Below are positions 1 to 5,524 of a stretch of DNA of 7,527 bases, piece by piece. The translations under genes and the position numbers were made by a program. Numbering within the stretch: position 1 is the stretch's first letter; each line of letters starts with the position of its first letter. Location: assembly GCA_029880775.1 (NCBI GenBank), contig JAOUNV010000074.1, forward strand, positions 1 to 7,527, in the 5' to 3' direction. The notes under the pieces were generated by a model. The model did not search any database. It was not told the origin of the DNA and saw only the letters and a program-made list of their open reading frames with translations. The stretch is from Nitrospinota bacterium. Its GTDB lineage: Bacteria; Nitrospinota_A; UBA7883.

Positions 1-1
1 A

Positions 2-415
2 ATCCCGGTTACGCTGATATCGGATAATATGTCTGGCCACTGCATGAAAAAGGGAATGATCAGCAAGGTGATTGTGGGGGCGGACCGGATCGCCGCCAAT
101 GGTGACGCGGCCAACAAGATCGGCACATACACCGTGGCGGTGCTGGCCAAACGTCACAACATTCCCTTCTTCGTCACGGCGCCGATGAGCACCATAGATT
201 TCAACGTCTCCACCGGCGAGGATATCCCGATCGAAGAGCGCAACCCGAACGAGGTGACACACATCATGGGGCATCAGCAGATCGCCCCGGACGGAGTGAA
301 TGTGTTCAACCCCGCCTTCGATGTGACACCCAATGAGCTGGTGACCGCCATCATCACGGAGAAGGGAGTGGCCTACCCACCGTTCACCGAGTCGTTGAGG
401 AAAATGAAGGGGTAA
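2..415 (+). CDS. mtnA: S-methyl-5-thioribose-1-phosphate isomerase, C-terminal part (5' end outside window)
   Basis: This is the last 137 codons of methylthioribose-1-phosphate isomerase, the methionine-salvage enzyme that converts the aldose 5-methylthioribose-1-phosphate to the ketose 5-methylthioribulose-1-phosphate in the cytosol. The reading frame is open from base 2 and ends at TAA 413-415; family members are usually about 340-350 residues, so roughly the first 60 percent lies upstream. What is visible is the Rossmann-like C-terminal domain shared with eIF2B alpha/beta/delta. The strongest marks are VGADRIAANGDAANKIGTY, where the Asp of GADR is the family's catalytic acid, then IPFFVTAPMSTID, the ERNP segment, and the terminal NPAFDVTPNELVTAIITEKG. 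An internal ATG at 29 is not the start, because conserved sequence continues upstream of it. No other salvage gene is in the window, so its operon, if any, lies to the left. eIF2B-like paralogues (ribose-1,5-bisphosphate isomerase) are the main alternative; the motif spelling fits MtnA better. Confidence 0.95.
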   Translation: MPVTLISDNMSGHCMKKGMISKVIVGADRIAANGDAANKIGTYTVAVLAKRHNIPFFVTAPMSTIDFNVSTGEDIPIEERNPNEVTHIMGHQQIAPDGVNVFNPAFDVTPNELVTAIITEKGVAYPPFTESLRKMKG

Positions 416-442
416 GGTGGCCTGTCTGGGGGCTTTTTTTTT
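416..442 (+). terminator. Probable weak intrinsic terminator of mtnA
   Basis: Directly after the mtnA stop there is a short G/C stem (GCC at 420-422 with GGC at 431-433, plus flanking G-U pairs at 419/434 and 423/430). It is followed at once by nine consecutive T (434-442). Position and U-tract fit rho-independent termination, but the stem is short. On the opposite strand the tract is A-rich, so it would not stop transcription arriving from serS. Confidence 0.5.
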
Positions 443-560
443 ATTCAACTTTCTCTTGTGCGCTGTTCGCATCTGGGCCGCGCATCGCTGTTGTTCTGAA
501 TGGAGCATACGCCAAATAATGGCAGTTGGAAGCCGGGCTATTCGCTCTTTGCGACAGACC
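443..560. other. Convergent spacer between mtnA and serS
   Basis: Short non-coding gap between two genes pointing at each other. I see no RNA gene and no convincing terminator for serS on the minus strand. A 4-bp stem GCCA/TGGC with a five-base loop (511-523) has no T-run on either side. If serS transcripts end here, a factor-dependent end or read-through into the antisense of mtnA is the likely outcome (inference). Confidence 0.5.
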
Positions 561-1856
561 TTAGGGCCTGGCGATCTTCTCCATGCCGCCCATGTATGGC
601 CGCAGGGCCGGGGGGATGGTGACGGATCCATCAGCGTTCTGGAAGTTCTCCATGATGGCCACCCATGTGCGACCCACCGCCAGGCCGGAGCCATTTAGCG
701 TGTGCAGGAAGGTGGTCTTTCCCTTCCCCTTCTTCCCGTCTTTCGGCGCGGCGGAGTAGCGCAGGTTGGCGCGGCGGGCCTGGTAGTCCGTGCACCAGGA
801 GCATGAGGATATTTCCCGATACTTGTTCTGGCTGGGCAGCCACACTTCCAGGTCGTAAGTTATGGCGGCGCTAAACCCCATATCGCCCGCGCAAAGGGCC
901 ATCACCCGATAGGGGAGCCCCAGCTTTTGCAGTATTCCTTCGGCGTTGGCGGTCAGTTTCTCCAGCTCCTCTTTCCCCTGGTCTGGTGTGGTCAGCTTCA
1001 CCAGTTCCACCTTGGAGAACTGGTGTTGGCGGATCAGCCCGGTGGTGTCTTTGCCATAGGAGCCAGCCTCGGCGCGAAAGCATGGGGTGTAGGCGGCGAA
1101 GAGGATCGGCAGGTTTTCCTCTTTCAATATCTCATCGGCGTGGATATTAGTCAGGGGCACTTCGGCGGTGGGGATCAGCCAGTAGTCGGTGTCTTTCAGC
1201 CGGAACAGGTCGTCGGCGAATTTTGGCAACTGGCCGGTGCCGGTCATGGCGGCGGAGTTGACCATGTATGGGGGGATTGTTTCCATGTACCCGTTTTCGC
1301 GGGTGTGGATGTCGAGCATGAAATTTATCAGCGCCCGCTCCATGGCGGCGCCTGCGCCGGTGTATAGCGCGAACCTGGCTCCGGCCATGCGCGCTGCCCG
1401 GGGAAGGTCCAGGATTCCCAGAGCCTCCCCCAGCTCCACATGGGATTTGGGCTGGTAATCGAAGTCGGCAGGCTCACCCCATTGGCGGATTTGCAGGTTG
1501 GAGTTTTCATCCGGCCCATCCGGAGCGGAGTCGTCCGGGATATTGGGGATGGCCAGCAGGCTGTTCCTGATCTGATCCTGTATCCGCTTGACGTTTTCGT
1601 CCAGGCCTTTGACTTCTTCGCCGATGTCTCGGGCCCGCTGCTGCAGGTCGTCGGCCTTCTCCCCATTTTTCATTCGCTGGCCCGTCAGCCGGGATAGCTC
1701 GTTGCGTTCTTTTTTCAGCTCCTCCACCCGTTGAGTGGCGGCCACTCTCTCCTTGTCCAGCGTCGCCACCGCTTCGATGTCAAAGTCCTGGCCGCGGCGC
1801 TGAAGTTTGGCGGCCATTTCGACGGTGTTTTCCCTGATCTGTCTGATATCAAGCAT
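561..1856 (-). CDS. serS: Seryl-tRNA synthetase
   Basis: Cytosolic class II aminoacyl-tRNA synthetase that charges tRNA(Ser), and tRNA(Sec) where present, with serine using ATP. The 431 residues match the usual bacterial length (about 420-430). The N-terminal part, about residues 27-105, is charged and heptad-rich, as expected of the long antiparallel coiled-coil arm that grips the tRNA variable arm. The catalytic domain shows TGTGQLPKF (205-213), the serine-binding TAEVPLTN (230-237), class II motif 2 around CFRAEAGSYGKDT then GLIRQHQF (259-280), REISSCSWCTDYQARR (347-362), and motif 3 HTLNGSGLAVGRT (385-397). The start is ATG at 1856, giving the typical MLDIRQIREN opening; no clear Shine-Dalgarno precedes it. 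It lies 11 bases after the TPR gene, so it is probably cotranscribed with it and gyrA. All key motifs are intact, and nothing suggests a paralogue or a degraded copy. Confidence 0.98.
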   Translation of the reverse strand: MLDIRQIRENTVEMAAKLQRRGQDFDIEAVATLDKERVAATQRVEELKKERNELSRLTGQRMKNGEKADDLQQRARDIGEEVKGLDENVKRIQDQIRNSLLAIPNIPDDSAPDGPDENSNLQIRQWGEPADFDYQPKSHVELGEALGILDLPRAARMAGARFALYTGAGAAMERALINFMLDIHTRENGYMETIPPYMVNSAAMTGTGQLPKFADDLFRLKDTDYWLIPTAEVPLTNIHADEILKEENLPILFAAYTPCFRAEAGSYGKDTTGLIRQHQFSKVELVKLTTPDQGKEELEKLTANAEGILQKLGLPYRVMALCAGDMGFSAAITYDLEVWLPSQNKYREISSCSWCTDYQARRANLRYSAAPKDGKKGKGKTTFLHTLNGSGLAVGRTWVAIMENFQNADGSVTIPPALRPYMGGMEKIARP

Positions 1857-1867
1857 TGTTTGAGCCG

Positions 1868-2668
1868 TTACTTTTGATCCTTCATGCGTTCTGCCAGAAT
1901 ATCCACTTTTCTACCGGCCATCGGGTGGTCCGGGTACTTCTCGGCCAGATACGAATATACGTTGAGCGCCTTTGTCGGCTGGTCCAGCCCTTCATAGACC
2001 ATGGCCAGGCTCATCCTGGCGTCGTAGTCGTGTTTGGAGCTTTTATATTTTATCAGAAACGCCAGATACTGATTCATGGCTTCCTCCAGCTGGCCGTCGA
2101 CAAAATAGCAGGTGGCGATACTATGCATCCCATCCTCCCTAAGCTTGCTGTCCGGGAACATATCCAGCATGTTCTGATATTCGATTATCGCCTGCTTATA
2201 GTCCCGCTTGCCGTAATACGCCTGGGCGATCATGTAGTGGAATTCATCGGCTTCCACCATCCCCTTGAAATCCCGGATTATCCTTTGGTATTGCAGGATG
2301 GCCAGCTCATGGTTGCGCATATGATTTAAGTATATCTCGGCTATATGCTTCTGCGCCTCCAGCCCGGTCTTTCCTTTTTTATCCGCCCGGGCGGCGTGGA
2401 CGAAGTTATCCAGGGCCGCCTCCGGCTTTTTGAAAAAGAAATACTCCATCTCCCCCAGTTTGAAATACGCCTTGGCGGCTATGGGGGATTCCGGATATTG
2501 GTTCACCAGAAACGTCAGTTTCTTTTCCGCCTCTTTATATTTTCGGTGCTCCAGCAGTTCCTCCGCCGACTCGTACAACTGCTCGTCCATTTTCTGGCAG
2601 CCCGGCCCCTGGAGCGTTACTATGGCCACCGCTGCGGCGACAGCTAACATGGCGAACCTGGAATTCAC
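1868..2668 (-). CDS. TPR-repeat exported protein, possible lipoprotein (BamD-like)
   Basis: A 266-residue protein with an N-terminal hydrophobic export segment (residues 5-19, AMLAVAAAVAIVTL region) followed by Cys24 in the context LQGPGCQ. This resembles a lipoprotein signal peptide, but Gly at -3 and Pro at -2 do not fit the usual L-[AS]-[GA]-C lipobox, so lipidation is uncertain. The rest is a run of about six helical TPR-type repeats at roughly 31-64, 67-95, 105-137, 142-174, 179-211 and 216-248. Several end in the familiar YP/FP turn, for example NQYPES, DMFPDS and EKYPDHP. TPR solenoids bind protein partners; the architecture recalls BamD or YbgF/CpoB-like periplasmic scaffolds. I cannot assign a precise function. 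The start is GTG at 2668, supported by a strong ribosome site and by the signal peptide beginning there. GTG overlaps the gyrA stop (GTGA), implying translational coupling to gyrA, and serS follows after 11 bases. Confidence 0.85.
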   Translation of the reverse strand: MNSRFAMLAVAAAVAIVTLQGPGCQKMDEQLYESAEELLEHRKYKEAEKKLTFLVNQYPESPIAAKAYFKLGEMEYFFFKKPEAALDNFVHAARADKKGKTGLEAQKHIAEIYLNHMRNHELAILQYQRIIRDFKGMVEADEFHYMIAQAYYGKRDYKQAIIEYQNMLDMFPDSKLREDGMHSIATCYFVDGQLEEAMNQYLAFLIKYKSSKHDYDARMSLAMVYEGLDQPTKALNVYSYLAEKYPDHPMAGRKVDILAERMKDQK

Positions 2669-5136
2669 TGGGGCGCCTCCTCCCCCTGCTCCGATGGGTT
2701 CTGCTCTTCCATGGAGCTTATAGACACCACCCGGTCATCATCCTCCAGGTCCATGATCCGCACTCCCTTTGTGTTCCTGCCGATGATGGACACATCCGAA
2801 GCGCTGAACCTGATGACGACACCGTTCTGGCTGATGATCATCACCCCGTCGCTGGGGGCCACTTTTAGGGTCCCCACCACTTTGCCGGAGGATTCATCGC
2901 ACTTGATATCCATCACGCCCCGGCCCCCGCGCCTTTGCAACGGATATTTCTCCAGGTCGCTTCTCTTGCCGTTGCCATCCTCCTTGATGGTGAAAAGACA
3001 CGCCTCGGCGTCATGCTCCGGGTCGAACTCGGTCATCCCCACCACCATGTCATCCTTGCCCAAGGCGATGGCGCGCACCCCCCTGGCGGTTCTGCCCATG
3101 GGGCGGATATCTTCTTCCTTAAACCGTATGGCCATCCCGCCGTCGGTGTTTATCACCACATGGCGGCGGCCATCGGAGACGGATACTGCGATGACATCGT
3201 CCCCTTCCTCCAGCCCGGCGGCGATGATCCCCCCCTGGTTGATGCGGGAAAACGAATCAAGGCCGGTTTTCTTTATATATCCCATACGGGTGGCGATCAC
3301 CAGGAACCGGTCAGCGGAAAAGCCCTTCAAGGGAAAAATGGTGGCGACACGCTCATCCGGCTGGAGCTGCAGCAGGTTCACAATAGCCTTGCCTTTGGCC
3401 ACGCGGCCGGACGAGGGGATCTCGTAAACCTTTTTGGAAAACACACGCCCGGAACTGGTGAAGAACAGTATGTTGTCGTGGGTGGAGGCCACAAAAAGGT
3501 TTTGAGCCTGATCCTCGGACTGCATGCGCATCCCGATCACCCCCTTGCCGCCCCGTCTTTGGGCGCGATACTCGTCCACCGGGTTTCGCTTTATATAGCC
3601 GGATGTGGAGACAGTCACCGCCACGTCCTCCTCGGGGATCAGGTCTTCTATGTCCACCTCGCTTTCCACAGGGGTGATGACGGTGCGGCGGTCGTCGCCA
3701 TACTGCTCCGCCAGGCCGGTGATCTCTTCCTTGATGATCCTGAATTTTTCCTCTTCGTTGTCCCGGATAAACTCCAGCTTCCCGATAGTGTTCAGAAGCT
3801 CCGCCCGCTCTGCGGCGATCTTCTGCCTCTCCATGGCGGTCAGCCGCTGCAGCCGCAGTTCCAGGATCGCTTTGGCCTGAATTTCGGAAAGGCCGAACTT
3901 TTCCATCAGCCCGTTTTTGGCCGTCTCCGGGTTTTCCGCCGCGCGGATGAAGGCGATCACCTCGTCCAGCCGGTCCAGCGCCATAATGTAGCCCGCCAGC
4001 ACATGCTCCTTCTCTCTGGTTTTTCTCAGGTCGAACATTGTTCGGGCGGTCACCACAGAGCGCCGGTGCTCCACAAAATGGCGGATCATCTCTTTTAGGT
4101 TCAGCTGGCGGGGCCTGCCTTCCACCAGGGCGATCATTATCACGCCGAAGGTGTCTTGCATCTGGGTGTGCTTGAAGAGTTGATTCAGGATCACCCGGGC
4201 CGGCGCGTCCTTTTTCAGCTCGATCACGACCCGCATCCCCTTGCGGCTGGACTCGTCGCGAATCTCACCCAGGCCGAGGACCTTTTTCTCCTTAGCCAGG
4301 GTGTCTATAGCTTTTATTAGCCGCGCCTTGTTCACCTGGTAGGGGATCTCTGTTATCAGGATCCGCTCCCGGTCGCCCTTGCCCATCGGCTCTATCACGG
4401 CGTTGGCCCTCATCACCACATGGCCTCGGCCGGTGGCGTAGGCGGCGCGGATGCCAGCCTCGCCATGGATTTCCGCGCCAGTGGGGAAGTCCGGTCCCTT
4501 GATGTGATCCATCAGGTCGATCACGGCGCAGTCTGGATTGTCTATGTAGTGGATGACACCATTCACCACTTCGCGCATGTTGTGGGGCGGGATGTTGGTG
4601 GCCATCCCCACGGCTATTCCGCCGGAGCCGTTCACCAGCAGGTTCGGCAGCTTGGCTGGCAGCACGGTGGGCTCCTGCAGCGATTCGTCATAGTTGGGGA
4701 TGAACCGGACAGTCTCCTTGTCCATGTCGGCCAGCAGCTCGGCGCTCATGCGGGAGAGCCTGGCCTCTGTGTACCTCATGGCCGCCGGAGGGTCGCCATC
4801 TACGGAGCCGAAGTTTCCCTGGCCGTCCACCAGTTGGTATCTCATGGAAAAGTCCTGGGCCATGCGCACCATGGTGTCGTAGATCGCCGCGTCGCCATGG
4901 GGGTGATATTTACCCATCACTTCACCCACGGCCTGGGCGCTTTTTTTGTGCGGTTTGTTGTATACGTTTCCCAGCTCGCTCATGGCATAGAGGATGCGCC
5001 GGTGGACTGGCTTGAGTCCATCGCGGGCGTCCGGCAGGGCGCGGGAGACTATGACGCTCATGGCGTAATCGAGGAACGAGGATTTCATCTCGTCTTCGAT
5101 ATCTATGGGCACTATTCCTGGGCGGATTTCTTCCAT
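2665..5136 (-). CDS. gyrA: DNA gyrase subunit A
   Basis: Breakage-reunion subunit of DNA gyrase. With GyrB it forms the A2B2 enzyme that introduces negative supercoils using ATP. The 823 residues cover the whole subunit. The N-terminal winged-helix and tower region starts with FLDYAMSVIVSRALPDARDG, contains KKSAQAVGEVMGKYHPHGD, and has the DNA-linking tyrosine at Tyr122 in AAMRYTEARL. A coiled-coil segment spans about 365-490. The C-terminal beta-pinwheel that wraps DNA begins near 500. It carries the GyrA box QRRGGKG at 526-532, which separates gyrase from topoisomerase IV ParC, and a second near-identical QRRGGRG at 734-740. The tail is acidic. Numbering matches E. coli through Tyr122, and position 83 is Ala (GCG, bases 4888-4890) with Asp87 retained. 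The start is ATG at 5136, with only a weak upstream ribosome site. It is first in a likely gyrA-TPR-serS unit; gyrB is not in the window. Confidence 0.98.
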   Translation of the reverse strand: MEEIRPGIVPIDIEDEMKSSFLDYAMSVIVSRALPDARDGLKPVHRRILYAMSELGNVYNKPHKKSAQAVGEVMGKYHPHGDAAIYDTMVRMAQDFSMRYQLVDGQGNFGSVDGDPPAAMRYTEARLSRMSAELLADMDKETVRFIPNYDESLQEPTVLPAKLPNLLVNGSGGIAVGMATNIPPHNMREVVNGVIHYIDNPDCAVIDLMDHIKGPDFPTGAEIHGEAGIRAAYATGRGHVVMRANAVIEPMGKGDRERILITEIPYQVNKARLIKAIDTLAKEKKVLGLGEIRDESSRKGMRVVIELKKDAPARVILNQLFKHTQMQDTFGVIMIALVEGRPRQLNLKEMIRHFVEHRRSVVTARTMFDLRKTREKEHVLAGYIMALDRLDEVIAFIRAAENPETAKNGLMEKFGLSEIQAKAILELRLQRLTAMERQKIAAERAELLNTIGKLEFIRDNEEEKFRIIKEEITGLAEQYGDDRRTVITPVESEVDIEDLIPEEDVAVTVSTSGYIKRNPVDEYRAQRRGGKGVIGMRMQSEDQAQNLFVASTHDNILFFTSSGRVFSKKVYEIPSSGRVAKGKAIVNLLQLQPDERVATIFPLKGFSADRFLVIATRMGYIKKTGLDSFSRINQGGIIAAGLEEGDDVIAVSVSDGRRHVVINTDGGMAIRFKEEDIRPMGRTARGVRAIALGKDDMVVGMTEFDPEHDAEACLFTIKEDGNGKRSDLEKYPLQRRGGRGVMDIKCDESSGKVVGTLKVAPSDGVMIISQNGVVIRFSASDVSIIGRNTKGVRIMDLEDDDRVVSISSMEEQNPSEQGEEAPQ
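2676..2682 (-). promoter_or_regulatory. Ribosome binding site GAGGAGG for the TPR gene
   Basis: On the minus strand GAGGAGG is followed by a seven-base spacer and then GTG at 2668. It lies inside the final codons of gyrA. It is much stronger than anything in front of gyrA or serS and decides the GTG start. Confidence 0.8.
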
Positions 5137-5183
5137 TGTTGTCGCTGTCTTTATGTATGTTTTCTGCGAATATTAAACCAGTT

Positions 5184-5212
5184 ATTTTACCACTTTCCGC
5201 CAGGTTTATCAG
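5184..5212 (-). promoter_or_regulatory. Candidate sigma70-type promoter for gyrA-TPR-serS
   Basis: Read on the minus strand: CTGATA (-35, bases 5212-5207, four of six to consensus), a 17-base spacer, then TAAAAT (-10, bases 5189-5184, five of six). Transcription would begin near 5177, about 40 bases before the gyrA ATG. It sits in an A/T-rich patch that contrasts with the G/C-rich middle of the intergenic region. Identified by eye only. Confidence 0.5.
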
Positions 5213-5216
5213 GTTT
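5201..5216. repeat. Tandem heptamer CAGGTTT-AT-CAGGTTT over the gyrA -35 element
   Basis: CAGGTTT occurs at 5201-5207 and again at 5210-5216, separated by AT, a nine-base period. The pair covers the candidate gyrA -35 hexamer (5207-5212). A direct repeat in this place could be a regulator site or chance; I do not recognise it as a known operator. Confidence 0.4.
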
Positions 5217-5272
5217 TTAGGTGTTTGCAAAGCATTGAATGGAAAGGGATTGTAGGTTGACCGACATGTGAG

Positions 5273-5295
5273 GCGTATGGCCTGGCGGCATACGC
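5273..5295. repeat. Inverted repeat GCGTATG / CATACGC
   Basis: Perfect seven-base arms at 5273-5279 and 5289-5295 enclose nine bases. CC (5281-5282) can also pair with GG (5287-5288) if G5280 bulges, giving up to nine pairs and a TGGC loop. There is no adjacent T-run on either strand, so it is not an intrinsic terminator. It could be an operator or an RNA hairpin if the region is transcribed. Confidence 0.6.
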
Positions 5296-5305
5296 GGCAA
5301 AGAGC

Positions 5306-5353
5306 GGGGGTATGGCGTGAAGTGGGGGCGGATTGTGGGGCGGAAAAGGGGGG
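5306..5353 (+). other. G-rich tract with four G-runs (possible long-loop G-quadruplex)
   Basis: Four runs of G on the plus strand: 5306-5310 (5 G), 5324-5328 (5 G), 5337-5340 (4 G) and 5348-5353 (6 G), with connecting loops of 13, 8 and 7 bases. The first loop is longer than the usual quadruplex rule allows. The tract may simply reflect G/C-rich intergenic DNA. Confidence 0.35.
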
Positions 5354-5361
5354 CGAGCCCG

Positions 5362-5411
5362 CCGCTGGCGCCTTGATCCAACAGGCCGCCGCTCCCATCT
5401 ATTGCCAGCGG
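5362..5411. repeat. Inverted repeat CCGCTGGC / GCCAGCGG next to the acyltransferase promoter
   Basis: Perfect eight-base arms at 5362-5369 and 5404-5411 flank a 34-base centre. The right arm ends four bases before the -35 hexamer at 5416. Part of the left arm can alternatively pair with CGCC at 5387-5390, so two competing folds exist. The position suits a regulator bound upstream of RNA polymerase, but no known operator is recognised. Confidence 0.55.
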
Positions 5412-5415
5412 TTTA

Positions 5416-5444
5416 TTGACTTTACGTATCCGCTTGCATAGAAT
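5416..5444 (+). promoter_or_regulatory. Strong sigma70-type promoter for the acyltransferase
   Basis: TTGACT at 5416-5421 (five of six to the -35 consensus), exactly 17 bases, then TAGAAT at 5439-5444 (five of six to the -10 consensus). Transcription would start near 5451, giving a leader of about 74 bases before the ATG at 5525. This is the best promoter match in the window. Confidence 0.75.
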
Positions 5445-5453
5445 TTAACGATC

Positions 5454-5468
5454 CCTCTGCAAGAGAGG
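5454..5468 (+). promoter_or_regulatory. Short hairpin at the predicted 5' end of the acyltransferase mRNA
   Basis: CCTCT (5454-5458) pairs perfectly with AGAGG (5464-5468) around the loop GCAAG, three bases after the predicted transcription start. It would hide the GAGAGG that could otherwise serve the TTG at 5477. That leaves AGGAG before the ATG at 5525 as the accessible ribosome site. Five pairs is modest, so a stabilising role is only a possibility. Confidence 0.4.
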
Positions 5469-5512
5469 CGATAGGCTTGCGCATTGATCACTTCCTCATA
5501 TGCCACGGAATC

Positions 5513-5517
5513 AGGAG
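5513..5517 (+). promoter_or_regulatory. Ribosome binding site AGGAG for the acyltransferase
   Basis: AGGAG followed by a seven-base spacer and ATG at 5525. This decides the start in favour of 5525 over the in-frame TTG at 5477, which would add 16 residues unlike the family's N-terminus. Confidence 0.8.
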
Positions 5518-5524
5518 TACTTAC

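Larger units (their letters stand above)
5137..5476. other. Divergent intergenic region between gyrA and the acyltransferase
   Basis: About 340 bases without a credible gene on either strand. The left end (5160-5220) is A/T-rich and holds the gyrA promoter candidate. The middle (about 5262-5411) is G/C-rich and structured: an inverted repeat at 5273-5295, a G-rich tract at 5306-5353 and a second inverted repeat at 5362-5411. The right end (5412-5468) holds the acyltransferase promoter and a short hairpin. Open frames that cross it are extensions of antisense frames of gyrA. I see no tRNA fold, no recognisable riboswitch and no T-run terminator here. Confidence 0.7.

Noticed and set aside
511..523. 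GCCA-AATAA-TGGC hairpin as a serS terminator
   Set aside because: Only four pairs and no T-run on the minus strand.
417..698. Plus-strand frame of 93 codons after mtnA
   Set aside because: It starts at the terminator and continues antisense into serS, with no ribosome site and no homology I recognise.
2935..4098. Long plus-strand open frame of 387 codons inside gyrA
   Set aside because: It is fully antisense to the conserved gyrA sequence, its translation is rich in His/Gly/Val without a family signature, and such open antisense frames are common in G/C-biased genes.
4420..5220. Plus-strand open frame of 266 codons running from gyrA into the intergenic region
   Set aside because: Mostly antisense to the N-terminal half of gyrA, with no ribosome site or recognisable domain.
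4922..5398. Minus-strand frame of 158 codons overlapping the gyrA start
   Set aside because: It overlaps gyrA out of frame and its upstream part has Pro/Cys/Arg-rich composition without any domain; the gyrA promoter lies inside it.
5262..5411. Possible structured RNA gene in the G/C-rich middle of the intergenic region
   Set aside because: There are hairpins, but no tRNA-like cloverleaf, no promoter clearly aimed at it and no terminator after it; not supportable from one sequence.
5477..5524. TTG start giving a 677-residue acyltransferase
   Set aside because: The extra 16 residues do not resemble the family N-terminus. The ATG at 5525 has the better ribosome site, and the GAGAGG serving the TTG lies in a hairpin.
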